NCBI RefSeq assembly: GCF_011634775.1 | Contig: NZ_JAALXT010000003.1 | Span: 868,001-932,000, forward strand | DNA: 64,000 nucleotides | Direction: 5' to 3' | Source of the DNA: Thalassoroseus pseudoceratinae | GTDB lineage: Bacteria > Planctomycetota > Planctomycetia > Planctomycetales > Planctomycetaceae | Notes under the pieces: model-generated | Databases searched by the model: none | Told to the model about the DNA's origin: nothing | Seen by the model: the letters and a program-made list of their open reading frames with translations, nothing else | Translations under genes and position numbers: made by a program | Shown: piece after piece, positions 29,947 through 39,070 of the stretch | Layout: each line of letters starts with the position of its first letter | How positions within the stretch are numbered: the first letter of the stretch is position 1

Positions 29947-30927
29947 ATGAGTCCACGACTCGCATGTTTCGTGCTTGTTGGCTTACTGACTGTCTCCGGA
30001 TGTGGTGGAGGAAGTTCCGTTCGCCAATGGTTTGGTGGTCCGAGGGAATTCCCGGAGGCCACAGCGGAAAATCCGGCGGTGGAGGTGGTCTCCGTTTGGC
30101 AACCGGCAGAAGGAACCGGGATCAACGGTTTGCCATCACGCGGGTTTGCAGGGCAGGTCATGTTCTTCACCCGAACTATGGCGGAACCCGTCAAGGTTCA
30201 TGGCAACATCCGCATCTACCTGTTTGACGACACCGGAACAATCGAAGAACGGAAGAAACCGATTCATCAATTCGACTTCACACCGGAAGCCTGGAATACA
30301 CACATCACCGATGGCACACTCGGTGCGAGCTACAACGTGTTCGTTCCCTACACGAAGGACAATCCTTACCAAACTCGTTGCACCCTTCGCGTACGGATCC
30401 AACAAGAGGGTAAGCCACCGGTATTCTCTGAGTCGGTTGCTGTGACTCTTCCGGGGCCGATGCCCAAAGACGTGCCGAAACGCGATGCCGTTCCGCACTC
30501 GTTCACGATGAAGAAATCAACGGTTCCGATCAATCCGAGTCGAGAAGATTACGAAGCCGCTGTGCAACAGGCCAGCCATCAAGCCAAACCGTCGGCGGCG
30601 ACTTCGGCGAAAACCATGCCATTTACGGAAGAGGAAATGGCAGCGATCCAAGAGAAACTTCATGCTCTCCAGAAGGAACGTTCCGAACAGCGACAACTTC
30701 CTCAGACACCAACGAAGACGACCGCGACGCAGATGTTCGAGGACGAAACGCCATCAAAGCCGCAATTGCAACCGTTGCGGTCCAAACGATTCCGTCTGAC
30801 GGCCGCACCGGGAACGGATGATGCCGGGGATTCATCGCCGGAACCGATTCGCCATCGTTTCGATGGTGACTTCCGACCAATCTCCGACGACTCTGGCTAT
30901 ACCGAAGCATCCCAACTCTTCGAATAG
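29947..30927 (+). CDS. Lipoprotein of unknown function, downstream of the secretin
   Basis: 326 residues. The signal peptide ends with the lipobox TVSGC (C19), so the protein is a lipoprotein. A folded region at about 35-185 looks beta-rich (GLPSRGFAGQVMFFTRT, VKVHGNIRIYLFDDTG). A Gln/Lys/Pro-rich tail of about 130 residues is probably disordered. No family is recognised. It starts 149 bases after the secretin gene on the same strand and is followed by a strong terminator. It could be a pilotin-like or secretin-accessory lipoprotein; that is position-based inference. Confidence 0.8.
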   Translation: MSPRLACFVLVGLLTVSGCGGGSSVRQWFGGPREFPEATAENPAVEVVSVWQPAEGTGINGLPSRGFAGQVMFFTRTMAEPVKVHGNIRIYLFDDTGTIEERKKPIHQFDFTPEAWNTHITDGTLGASYNVFVPYTKDNPYQTRCTLRVRIQQEGKPPVFSESVAVTLPGPMPKDVPKRDAVPHSFTMKKSTVPINPSREDYEAAVQQASHQAKPSAATSAKTMPFTEEEMAAIQEKLHALQKERSEQRQLPQTPTKTTATQMFEDETPSKPQLQPLRSKRFRLTAAPGTDDAGDSSPEPIRHRFDGDFRPISDDSGYTEASQLFE

Positions 30928-30985
30928 TTCGTTCCGATACGGATCGGGTCCCGAGTCGACGGGCAAATTCAAACCGAAATGCATG

Positions 30986-31020
30986 AGGCTTCCGCATAAA
31001 CCGGAAGCCTTCTTTTTTTT
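30986..31020 (+). terminator. Rho-independent terminator
   Basis: AGGCTTCCG (30986-30994) pairs with CGGAAGCCT (31002-31010) around a 7-base loop, followed by TCTTTTTTTT. It ends the secretin/lipoprotein transcript. Confidence 0.93.
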
Positions 31021-31124
31021 GCCTATACCTCTCGATCGAGACGCGAGTGTCAATCCTGACACCATCCGTGGGAATCTTCCAGAGAGGCTTCAATTTTTCC
31101 TCCGCACTCCGCCAGACGCGGTTA

Positions 31125-31153
31125 CAATTGATCAGAACGATTGAGATCAATTG
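31125..31153. promoter_or_regulatory. Inverted repeat abutting the ribosome binding site
   Basis: CAATTGATC (31125-31133) and its exact complement GATCAATTG (31145-31153) flank an 11-base spacer. The second arm ends directly before the GGAGG of the next gene. It could be an operator overlapping the promoter or an RNA hairpin affecting ribosome access. Confidence 0.5.
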
Positions 31154-31165
31154 GGAGGAACCAAG

Positions 31166-31900
31166 ATGCGGCTGCGTAGCGGATTACCGTTTTTCGCCAT
31201 CACGAGTTGTTTCGTAGTTGGATTGATGGCGGACCAGTGTTTGGCTCAATCATTGTTCGGTTCTTCGACCAACCGAACGACCAATACCGGCGGTGCAACT
31301 GGGTTTGGTGGAGCGACTTCAAGTTTCGGTGCTGGTGGCGGTGGTGCTGCTGGAGCGGTGGCTGGTGGGCAAGCAGGCGCACAAGCCGGGGCGGTTGGAG
31401 GCGGTACGAATGTCCCAGGTGGAAACAACATCGGGCTGCAAGGTGGGCTGAGCGGGTTTGGTTCCACGGTTGGTCAGGGTTTTACCGGTGGTGGAAATAC
31501 GGACGGGACGTTTGTAGGAAATCGGCTCGCCGGGCAGAATGTGGGTGCTCAAACGCCCGTGTTCAACTTCCCCGGTGGTGGAAACGCCAATCGTTTCACC
31601 CCCAGGAACAACACCGGTTCGTCACGCGAGCGAGTGATTCGTCCCCGTCAGAAGATTGCCTTCGATTACGAACCGCCCGCCCCGACGGTCATTCGGACGG
31701 CGGTGACGCGACAATATCGCACACTCAGTTCACGACGACCGGGCTTGGAGAGCGTTACGATTGAGGTTGGCGAGGGAAGAGCCGCTGTCTTGAAGGGCAC
31801 GGTCCCAGACGAAAATTCCCGCAAGCTGGCGGCGGCATTAGCCCGACTCGAACCGGGGATTCGCAGTATCAAGAACGAACTTAAGGTCGTGTCCGAGTAG
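31166..31900 (+). CDS. Secreted glycine-rich protein with C-terminal BON-like domain
   Basis: 244 residues from the ATG at 31166, 5 bases after GGGAGGAA. A signal peptide (about 1-28, ending CLA before QSLFG) is followed by about 120 residues of Gly/Ala/Asn-rich low complexity (31260-31600). The C-terminal 65 residues (LESVTIEVGEGRAAVLKGTVPDEN... and a GIRSIKNEL end) resemble a BON domain, a fold associated with outer-membrane or phospholipid contact. Role unknown. It is transcribed separately from the secretin, given the terminator and inverted repeat upstream, and converges on a lipoprotein gene. Confidence 0.75.
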   Translation: MRLRSGLPFFAITSCFVVGLMADQCLAQSLFGSSTNRTTNTGGATGFGGATSSFGAGGGGAAGAVAGGQAGAQAGAVGGGTNVPGGNNIGLQGGLSGFGSTVGQGFTGGGNTDGTFVGNRLAGQNVGAQTPVFNFPGGGNANRFTPRNNTGSSRERVIRPRQKIAFDYEPPAPTVIRTAVTRQYRTLSSRRPGLESVTIEVGEGRAAVLKGTVPDENSRKLAAALARLEPGIRSIKNELKVVSE

Positions 31901-31920
31901 CTGCAGGCTGTCTGTCTTGG

Positions 31921-33057
31921 CTATTGAGCGGGGATATGCAGTCTTAGACTATCCGCTGGCGGACGGGCTTGCGGGGCGTTCGCGGATGGTTGCCAGCCCG
32001 GCCCAGTCGATGGCGATGCCCCGGCGGCGGGTGGATCGGTCGGCTGTGCGAATGGTGGCCGCTCAAGGGGAGCGTCCGGAACGGCGAATGGAGGAGCTTC
32101 GGCAAATTGCTCACCTTGCATTTGCTGAACGCCACCGCCGGAGTAGGTTGGATTCGTGCGGGCCAGATGCTCGCCCATGTCATACTGACGAACGTTCGGA
32201 AGGTGGGGCAACTCCCACATGGATGCAGGCAGATGTGAAGGATTGACGTTGATCTCTTTCAGTTCAATCGTCAGCTCCATCTGAGTCAGCGGGAATTCCA
32301 GATCGACACGGTGCGGCATGATCACGCCAGATGGCTCACGACGATGATCGCTAAGCGATGCCTTCGCCACAAGGTTGGCCGCCCCGTCATATAAACTGTG
32401 TCCGAGGACAATTCCCAAGTTCCGATCGACTTGTAATTCTCGCCGAATTTTCTGACCCGACGCCAGCGATTCTTCGAGCACGAAGTTGACGATATTCGGC
32501 GAAGGTCCGGGCTGTTGCAGTTTGATTTTGCTGGGGTCGATCTCTCGCACGCCCAACGCTTCCATGATCCAATCCGGCTGAAATGGAATCGGCAACCGTT
32601 CGGAAACTGCGGGAAGATGCTCGTGACGAGCCGTAAACAGGTACGGGTCGCCGCGTCGAATCCAGAACCAGAACTGTTCATCGTTCGATCCGAAATCGGC
32701 TTCTTCGCTGCCCAGCACCGACGCTCGCAAGCGGAAGTTTCGTTGCCGCTCGACGGCAATAATCGCCGAAAGAGACAGCTTCACCGGAAGCATCGGCGTT
32801 TTGGTTGAGACTTGGGCATCGAGACAACTCCATGAGTGAAGTTGACGAATGTTGGCATTCAGATGCTCGATGAGATCCGTTTGCGAGAGATTCGGCTGGA
32901 TCGGCGTGAGCACCTCCTGACGGGTCGGCAACCAATTGCAGCCCGAAAGGTTGACGCTCAGCAGGGCACAACCAACCGTCGCAACAATCCGACGACGAAT
33001 TCGTCCCGAACCAGTTTTTGCGCCGCACCATCGGGGCGTTCTGATCGGTGAGTGCAT
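31921..33057 (-). CDS. Lipoprotein, LolA/LolB-like or DUF4292-like fold suspected
   Basis: 378 residues. An Arg-rich N-terminus is followed by a hydrophobic stretch ending in the lipobox NLSGC (C40); the signal region is long. Residues about 60-290 alternate beta strands and polar turns, with motifs like those of LolA/LolB/DUF4292 lipoprotein carriers (LTPIQPNLSQTDLIEHLN, FWIRRGDPYLFTARHEHLP, VDLEFPLTQMELTIELKEI). The last 70 residues are Pro/Ala-rich. The homology is a guess from pattern; the lipoprotein call is firm. Confidence 0.75.
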   Translation of the reverse strand: MHSPIRTPRWCGAKTGSGRIRRRIVATVGCALLSVNLSGCNWLPTRQEVLTPIQPNLSQTDLIEHLNANIRQLHSWSCLDAQVSTKTPMLPVKLSLSAIIAVERQRNFRLRASVLGSEEADFGSNDEQFWFWIRRGDPYLFTARHEHLPAVSERLPIPFQPDWIMEALGVREIDPSKIKLQQPGPSPNIVNFVLEESLASGQKIRRELQVDRNLGIVLGHSLYDGAANLVAKASLSDHRREPSGVIMPHRVDLEFPLTQMELTIELKEINVNPSHLPASMWELPHLPNVRQYDMGEHLARTNPTYSGGGVQQMQGEQFAEAPPFAVPDAPLERPPFAQPTDPPAAGASPSTGPGWQPSANAPQARPPADSLRLHIPAQ

Positions 33058-33205
33058 CCATGCCTCTCCATTGTCAACTATGTTCGGAATTCGCTTGTGA
33101 TCGTCTGCGGCCGTCTTACGGTTTCGGTATCCGCGGTAGGCTTGAAACGTCCTAGTTTCCTGGCCTCGACGCGACAGAAACCGTGACGATCAAAAGTCAA
33201 CTGCG

Positions 33206-33691
33206 TTAGTCTTCGTCGGCTTCAATCTGGTTCGTCAATTCATCTTCCAACGCCTGAATTTCTTCGGGTCGCAATTGCAAGTCCTTCATAAAAAAAGGAC
33301 CCTCACCCTGACTCCCATACAGTTCCAACTTCACGGGTCCGTCTTCATCAGAAGAACCTTCCAACCGGAGCCGACGTTTCTGCAATAGCATTAATGCGAC
33401 CACGTATCGGAACTTCTCCTGGGCGTGATTGCAATCCTCGTTCAAGTCTTCGAAGAACTCGAACAGTGATTCTGTATCCAACGGTCGCCGTTTGGCTTGT
33501 GACTCTGGCACCTTGCATTGCCAATAGCCAAGTGCATCTTCCGGAGGGCCTTCCCAGGCTTCTTCCGAAAAGTCGCGACGAACTGTTTCGCCGTCTTCAT
33601 CAATCAATATCGAATGGCAGACCGATCCCGGCGCGAGCGGTTTGCCCGTCCCGGCACACGTTTTTCCAATCGATTTGACACGGTAGTTCAT
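33206..33691 (-). CDS. Conserved-looking hypothetical protein, 161 aa
   Basis: A cytoplasmic acidic protein. The N-terminus has two Cys (C12, C25) in a KTCAGTGKPLAPGSVCHS setting that resembles a zinc-ribbon-like knuckle, and a third Cys occurs in GYWQCKVP. The middle is helical (SLFEFFEDLNED, FRYVVALMLLQKRRLRLEG) and the end is very acidic. No family function is recognised. It lies upstream of the lipoprotein gene on the same strand, and the kinase/sigma locus ends 116 bases further upstream. Confidence 0.75.
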   Translation of the reverse strand: MNYRVKSIGKTCAGTGKPLAPGSVCHSILIDEDGETVRRDFSEEAWEGPPEDALGYWQCKVPESQAKRRPLDTESLFEFFEDLNEDCNHAQEKFRYVVALMLLQKRRLRLEGSSDEDGPVKLELYGSQGEGPFFMKDLQLRPEEIQALEDELTNQIEADED

Positions 33692-33807
33692 AGCACGACT
33701 GTGGCCACTTGACTTGACGAGAGCGGCGAATCCTACCGTAGACTGGATTTTCCAACAAGACCGATACCGATCGGCTGAAACCTGTTAATTCGTCAATAGT
33801 TGGGAGG

Positions 33808-36800
33808 TTATCGAGGCCAGCGAAACGGAATAACGCACAAGCGGTCGCGTTTCATACAGTACGTCAGCAAAGCTTGGCCGTTGTTCGTCGAGATGAGACC
33901 TCCCCCATTTCGGTGCTGGATATCTAATTCCAACAGTTCCTGCCCGGATTCGACTTGATACATCTTGAGAATTCCCAAAGCATCGATCGTCGATAGCGTG
34001 CGACCGTCGGGGCCAAATTGTCCTCCCCGAATGGCATGGGCGTGCGTACTGAATCTGTGAACTCGGTGAAAGTCTTTGGAGTTCCACAAGCAGCACGTGC
34101 CGTCTTCACTCGCGGTTGCGAAATGGATGTCGTCCGGACTGAAGTCGATCCAACGCACCGTCTGCGTATGCACATTGGCAAGGGCGATATTCTCTTCGGT
34201 CTCAAGGTCGCGAGCGTAAACACGGTGTCCGACTGAGTAAATCAGATATTGCCCGTTAGGAGAGAAGCAAACACCGTTGCCAGGGCCGACGTTCTCACAA
34301 CTCCATATCGATTCGTCTGTCCCAGTGTCCAGAAGGTGCATTCGGCCAGTATCAAGAGTCGTTGGGCATTCCGTGAACACTAAGCGTTTACCATCCTGAG
34401 AGAATGCCCGTGGAAATCCGAATGGCCATTTTTCAGAAGGCCGCACGTGTGGCGACTCTTGCCCGTCCCTCCATATGTACAGTTCTCCTTGGGAGTTTCC
34501 GACTGCGTAATGTTTTCTGTTTCGAGATACCGCAATCTTCAACCATGGTCCTCGGCCCTCAACGACGGTCTGATATTCGTTCGGCCGACTCGGTTTCCAA
34601 CGGTAGAGGCTTTGTCGGCTCGAAATCAACGCCTCATCGGGGCCGATCATCGAAACATAATCGACGTCGATTCCCGGCGTATTCGTGTTCTGGTGCAACG
34701 GCGATGACGAAAGATCCCACACTCTGAGTTTTCCATCTTCGCTACCTGTCCAGAGAGTTTGGCCCTGTTTTCCCAGTGCTGTCGCGTAAATGCGATCTGA
34801 TTCGCTCCACCAGGCACGCAGGAGACTCAGGTTGGGGGCACCGGTGTCAGCATCGGTTCCCATCTCCCACAATCTCAAAACGCCGACCGAATCTGCGGTA
34901 ACAAGCTTCGAACCGTCCGGGAGGAACTGGACCCGTTGAACCGGATCCGCAGTCGGCATCCGTATGAGGCGTTCCCAACGGGTTGTGTCTCGGATCTCGA
35001 AATTTCCGGACCGAGAACCGATGGCCAAGAAGCGACTGTCACTCGAGAATGCCACTGAGAAGATATGGTGGGCCGGGATCGGGCGGAGAAGTTCGACGTT
35101 TTCGTTTGTCTCAAGATCCCAAATTCCCACTCTGTGATCGTAGCTAGAAGATGCAAGCCATCTGCCGTTTGGAGAGACCGCAATCGCTTCGACGCGTGCG
35201 ACGTGACCTTTGAACGTATGGGAAGATTTCCAGGTTTTCGTGTTCCATCGGACGATCCGCGAGTCCGTCCCGCAACTGAACAACGATTCGCCATCGGGTG
35301 TGAAGACGAGACCGAAGGCCAGCCCGTCATGCGCTTGCAGCGTCTTAATCGATCCATCTTGGAGATCATAGACTTTGACCGTCCCGTCATCGCCGGATGA
35401 TGCAAGGAACTGACCATCTGGCGAGTAAACAACACAATTGAGTTCCCCTTGCTGGGTCTCAAAAATCTGCTCGACCTGGAACGTTTCAGCGTTGATGATG
35501 CGAACGATTCCATCGGAACCACAGATCGCGACTTGCTCTTCATTCGGGGACCAAGTGATCCAGTAAATTGACGCACTGAGTTGCATCACTAAATCTGAAG
35601 GAAGGCTGATGGCGTAGTCCAGATAGTTCCATTCCAGCCCTCGCAGGTCCGGTTGTGTCCCCTGGCTGATGTGTCGATCAAGCACACTACGAACTTGCCG
35701 AATTTCGCCGTCACGCCAAGAACGAGCAGCGAGTTGCATATCCGATGAGTATGACATGCGTTGCGATTGCAAAGCGAACTGCCGAGCCGATTGTTCACTG
35801 TCTTCAGCCTGTGCTCGCGCAACGGACGCTTCTTTTAAGGCATCAGCCAATTCACCGGTGACGACTTTCAGACTTGTATTGACTTTCGCCAGTTGCCGAA
35901 CATGGAGACTCAATCCCAGTACACCAGCCGACAATGCCAGGATGACCGTCAGAAGCAAGGCCGCCCAGGACGGTCTGCGTTTTGCCCAACGCCAGGCTGA
36001 CACAATGGGACTGGTCGCGTTCGCCGTGACAACCTCGCCATTGCAGTACCGAACCAAGTCGTCCCGCAATTCCGACGCACTGGCGTATCGGTCTTGCGGA
36101 CGTTTTTCGAGGCACTTCAGACAAATCGCTTGCAGATCGCGTGGAACGGATGGGGCGAGGCGTTTCGGGGGAGTCGGCGGATCATCGAGAACACTTCTCA
36201 GCGTTTGGGAAAGGCTGTCGCTTTGAAATGGTGTTCGGCGAGTCAACAGTTCATAGAGAATGGTTCCCAGCGCAAAGATGTCTGTATGCGGTCCGACATC
36301 CTTTTGCTGAATCTGCTCAGGAGCCATGTAGGCTACCGTTCCTTTGATCACCCCGGTCGCTGTTCGCGTTTGTTCCTCGACATCCAAGATTTTGGCCAGA
36401 CCGAAATCTGTAATTTGCGGACGGAAGGCGAGGTCAGCGGATGGGACTTTCGTATCAATCAAAATATTGGTCGGCTTGAGATCCCGATGAATGATATTCG
36501 ACTGGTGAGCATGTTGAACGGCATCAGCCAAGACGGCAATGATCTGTGCCGCGGTGCGTGGAGGAATCGGGTGTTTTTCGTTTTCAAGCCACTCCGCCAA
36601 TGTTTGACCGTCAACGTATGCCGCCGCCAAATAACAGACACCGTCGATCTCGCCGGCTTCGTGGATGGAAACAATGTTCGGATGCTGGAGTGACCCAGAG
36701 GCTTGTGCTTCTTTGACGAATGAATTACGACGATTAGGGTCTGTCAGTGCGGTATGTCGAGGCAGTTTCAACGCGACCGTTCGCTTGATAACGGTGTCTT

Positions 36801-37170
36801 TCGCGAGATAGACAACTCCATGCGCACCTTCGCCGAGTTTCCGAATTAGTTGGAAACGTCCCAGCGATTCAGGCGGCTCTTCCTCAATGAAGACTGCCTC
36901 CTCCAGGTCAATATCGGAGAGCGACGTATTTCCAGCGGCAATGAGACGTGTGCGAACAAATCTCCAATCGCTACTGTTCGCAATCCGAACCCGGCTCGAT
37001 TGGTGATCCGCGTAACCGCGAAGAGCGTCATTCTCACAGAGTTCCTCGACAACCTCACTACAGCTTTGGCAACCTTCTAAATGGTTGCTAAGTTCGAAAT
37101 CGACGGATTCCAGAGGAGATTGTTTGAGGAACAGCGTCCATTCGTCACGGGTCGGACAAGCACGCGTCAC
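33808..37170 (-). CDS. Ser/Thr protein kinase with anti-sigma-like zinc motif and WD40 propeller
   Basis: 1,120 residues. An N-terminal segment has HLEGCQSC (H30-x3-C34-x2-C37), the zinc-binding anti-sigma (ZAS) signature. The kinase domain (about 104-380) has GEGAHGVV, K135, HRDLKPTN (D230), DFG (D255) and APEQ. One TM follows (about 395-418), then a coiled segment and about 12 WD40-type repeats (about 530-1,110) that should form an extracytoplasmic beta-propeller or two. The ATG overlaps the stop of the ECF sigma gene (ATGA), implying coupled synthesis. The ZAS motif offers a direct way to hold the sigma factor, with the kinase as the switch. Confidence 0.93.
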   Translation of the reverse strand: MTRACPTRDEWTLFLKQSPLESVDFELSNHLEGCQSCSEVVEELCENDALRGYADHQSSRVRIANSSDWRFVRTRLIAAGNTSLSDIDLEEAVFIEEEPPESLGRFQLIRKLGEGAHGVVYLAKDTVIKRTVALKLPRHTALTDPNRRNSFVKEAQASGSLQHPNIVSIHEAGEIDGVCYLAAAYVDGQTLAEWLENEKHPIPPRTAAQIIAVLADAVQHAHQSNIIHRDLKPTNILIDTKVPSADLAFRPQITDFGLAKILDVEEQTRTATGVIKGTVAYMAPEQIQQKDVGPHTDIFALGTILYELLTRRTPFQSDSLSQTLRSVLDDPPTPPKRLAPSVPRDLQAICLKCLEKRPQDRYASASELRDDLVRYCNGEVVTANATSPIVSAWRWAKRRPSWAALLLTVILALSAGVLGLSLHVRQLAKVNTSLKVVTGELADALKEASVARAQAEDSEQSARQFALQSQRMSYSSDMQLAARSWRDGEIRQVRSVLDRHISQGTQPDLRGLEWNYLDYAISLPSDLVMQLSASIYWITWSPNEEQVAICGSDGIVRIINAETFQVEQIFETQQGELNCVVYSPDGQFLASSGDDGTVKVYDLQDGSIKTLQAHDGLAFGLVFTPDGESLFSCGTDSRIVRWNTKTWKSSHTFKGHVARVEAIAVSPNGRWLASSSYDHRVGIWDLETNENVELLRPIPAHHIFSVAFSSDSRFLAIGSRSGNFEIRDTTRWERLIRMPTADPVQRVQFLPDGSKLVTADSVGVLRLWEMGTDADTGAPNLSLLRAWWSESDRIYATALGKQGQTLWTGSEDGKLRVWDLSSSPLHQNTNTPGIDVDYVSMIGPDEALISSRQSLYRWKPSRPNEYQTVVEGRGPWLKIAVSRNRKHYAVGNSQGELYIWRDGQESPHVRPSEKWPFGFPRAFSQDGKRLVFTECPTTLDTGRMHLLDTGTDESIWSCENVGPGNGVCFSPNGQYLIYSVGHRVYARDLETEENIALANVHTQTVRWIDFSPDDIHFATASEDGTCCLWNSKDFHRVHRFSTHAHAIRGGQFGPDGRTLSTIDALGILKMYQVESGQELLELDIQHRNGGGLISTNNGQALLTYCMKRDRLCVIPFRWPR

Positions 37171-37799
37171 GATTTTTCTCTCGACGAAAAACCTTGAAAC
37201 GGAAATTGATCTTCGGACAGTCGCTCAACTTCGGCTTCCAGCTGCCGCACAACGCGATATTTCACCTGGTAGACCCAGGCACGTGTTTTTCCAAAGCAGC
37301 TTGCAACCTCGGCAGGAGACTTCGATTCTTCCCAGAGTTGTTGGAAGACCAACCAGTCATTGGGGAGGGCATCTCGCACTCGCTCGGAGGCCAATTCGTA
37401 GATTCGCTGATTGACGTCGTCGTTCCACTCGCTCCCCGAATGCTCGGTCGACTGGTCAAGCAAGTGATCCGCCAAGCCACCTCCAACCGCGTCGGCGTTC
37501 TTGCGACCTCGGGTGATAAATCTGCAAATCTCGTTCTGAGTGATTCGATACAACCAGTCTCGAAACCGGCCACGTGTGCGATCGTAATCAAAACGTCCGA
37601 TCGCTTTGTAAACTCGAAAGAATACGTCCTGGGTGACTCCCTGTGAGTCTACGGATTGCAGGCCAGCACGGAGACATCTCGAGTATACAATCGGCCCATA
37701 TAGCTCAACAAACTGCACCCACGCCTCCTGGTTGCAAACGCTTTCTGCATTCGTCTGCTTTAATCTCAGCAACAACGACTCGCGAGTGCTAACGGCCAT
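37167..37799 (-). CDS. ECF RNA polymerase sigma factor paired with the WD40 kinase
   Basis: 210 residues from the ATG at 37799; a GTG at 37820 is in frame. Region 2 is clear (VTQDVFFRVYKAIGRFDYDR, RFRDWLYRITQNEI). Region 4 is divergent but recognisable (DWLVFQQLWEESKSPAEVASCFGKTRAWVYQVKYRVVRQLEAE). A C-terminal tail of about 15 residues follows. The stop codon overlaps the kinase start. Two inverted repeats lie 130-220 bases upstream of the start. Confidence 0.9.
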   Translation of the reverse strand: MAVSTRESLLLRLKQTNAESVCNQEAWVQFVELYGPIVYSRCLRAGLQSVDSQGVTQDVFFRVYKAIGRFDYDRTRGRFRDWLYRITQNEICRFITRGRKNADAVGGGLADHLLDQSTEHSGSEWNDDVNQRIYELASERVRDALPNDWLVFQQLWEESKSPAEVASCFGKTRAWVYQVKYRVVRQLEAEVERLSEDQFPFQGFSSREKS

Positions 37800-37932
37800 A
37801 GTCGCATCATTCCCTATCACCGGAGATCACAAGTTCCACAGCGAATTCAACGAGGAACCCACGCACCAGATCAAATTGCTAGCCAAGTTCACAATAGCCC
37901 GAAGGTTTGCAACATATTGTTAAAGCAAGTTG

Positions 37933-37947
37933 GTCGATTGTCGACCG
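37933..37947. promoter_or_regulatory. Inverted repeat GGTCGA-N3-TCGACC
   Basis: A perfect 6-base dyad with a 3-base centre, about 135 bases upstream of the sigma-factor ATG. A possible operator; function unknown. Confidence 0.35.
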
Positions 37948-38004
37948 TCTTGAATCAATAATGAGCATCTGACAGCGATTTGTCGAACCCTCATTGTGGA
38001 CGCT

Positions 38005-38021
38005 ACGTGAGATCCTCACGT
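38005..38021. promoter_or_regulatory. Inverted repeat ACGTGAG-N3-CTCACGT
   Basis: A perfect 7-base dyad with a 3-base centre, about 205 bases upstream of the sigma-factor ATG and 58 bases from the previous dyad. A possible binding site for a dimeric regulator. Confidence 0.4.
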
Positions 38022-38354
38022 CATCCGACTGTTGCAAACCATTCTCACAGTCAAGTTTAACGATTTCCACAAGGGAATGGTGCAATGAATTATTGAACGG
38101 CACAAAAACTGCTTATTTCCCAGACGTGACCCGGTGTCCCACGAAACATGGTGCACCGGATAACGTGATTGAGACAAAGACCGTCACCGATGTTGTTTCG
38201 TCAAACGAAGAACAGGTGCGTCAGGCTGTCGGATGTGTCGTCAACATCGTTGAAAGTCGACTTTTCGCATCTTCTGCGACTGGAGATTACGTCCCTCATT
38301 GCAGGGATCGATGCTACGACAGCACGACACAGCAGTTCGGTGGCGGGCTTTGGC

Positions 38355-38966
38355 TCAATCGCTTTTCAAAAAAGCTGCTGACTGTCCCCAGCTTCCGGTA
38401 AAAACGAAATCCGAAAGAGGTTTTCGCTCACGGGGTTGCTGTTCTTGCTCACGCAGATTCTCAGGCAATACGGACAGGTCGTCACTCTGATACCCGATAG
38501 CCCAAGCCGCGACCGGTTCATAACCATCTGGGATTTGCAAAGCGGTTCTCGCTTTGGCAGCGTTGAAACCCGCCATTCCATGACAGACCAACCCCATGGA
38601 AGTCGCCTGCATGCACAAACCTGCCGACGCTAGACCAACATCGTGCCAAGCATGTTGGTTCGGCTTGCCATTTCGCGCGAACCTTGTTGACGCCACGGAA
38701 AGCAACAGCACGGGGGCCGTCTGAGCCCAGCTTTGATTGAATTCCACGAGGCAGGCAAGAAGTTTCTGGTACTCCATCGGTTGCCGCTTGGTTGCCACGA
38801 AAAATTGCCAAGGTTGCTCGTTGTAAGAAGACGCCGCCCACCGTGCCGCCTCTAACAAACTTCCTAACTGAGCATCCTCAACCGACTTGTCGGCGAATCC
38901 CCGCGGACTCCAGCGGTCCCGAATGAACTCGTGAACTTCAAACGATGTTTCAGCGGGTTTGTCCAT
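38355..38966 (-). CDS. Nitroreductase-family protein
   Basis: 203 residues from the ATG at 38966. A TTG-class extension to 39074 would overlap the sigma-70 gene and adds nothing family-like. Seen: RWSPRGFADKSV (FMN phosphate-binding Arg/Ser region), EAARWAASSYNEQPWQFFVATK and the C-terminal GYEPVAAWAIGYQ. It is an FMN-dependent NAD(P)H oxidoreductase; the substrate cannot be told. It is 104 bases downstream of the group-2 sigma gene. Confidence 0.9.
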   Translation of the reverse strand: MDKPAETSFEVHEFIRDRWSPRGFADKSVEDAQLGSLLEAARWAASSYNEQPWQFFVATKRQPMEYQKLLACLVEFNQSWAQTAPVLLLSVASTRFARNGKPNQHAWHDVGLASAGLCMQATSMGLVCHGMAGFNAAKARTALQIPDGYEPVAAWAIGYQSDDLSVLPENLREQEQQPRERKPLSDFVFTGSWGQSAAFLKSD

Positions 38967-39070
38967 AATGCTCCATCCCTGCGTAATTTGATTTCCGAGT
39001 TCACCGTTCCGGGGGGCGAGCAGTTCACCCGCCCCCGGTCTTGTTCGCCAACCAAGTTTACACAGACGTC

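Larger units (their letters stand above)
37800..38354. other. Intergenic region upstream of the ECF sigma gene
   Basis: About 555 bases without a credible gene. It contains two short perfect inverted repeats: GGTCGA-TTG-TCGACC (37933-37947) and ACGTGAG-ATC-CTCACGT (38005-38021). Plus-strand ORFs at 37994-38401 run into the nitroreductase gene antisense and have no RBS. Confidence 0.5.

Noticed and set aside
31260-31600. GGT/GGC-rich stretch as possible CRISPR or satellite repeat
   Set aside because: Irregular codon-level repeats encoding a Gly-rich linker; no fixed repeat-spacer period.
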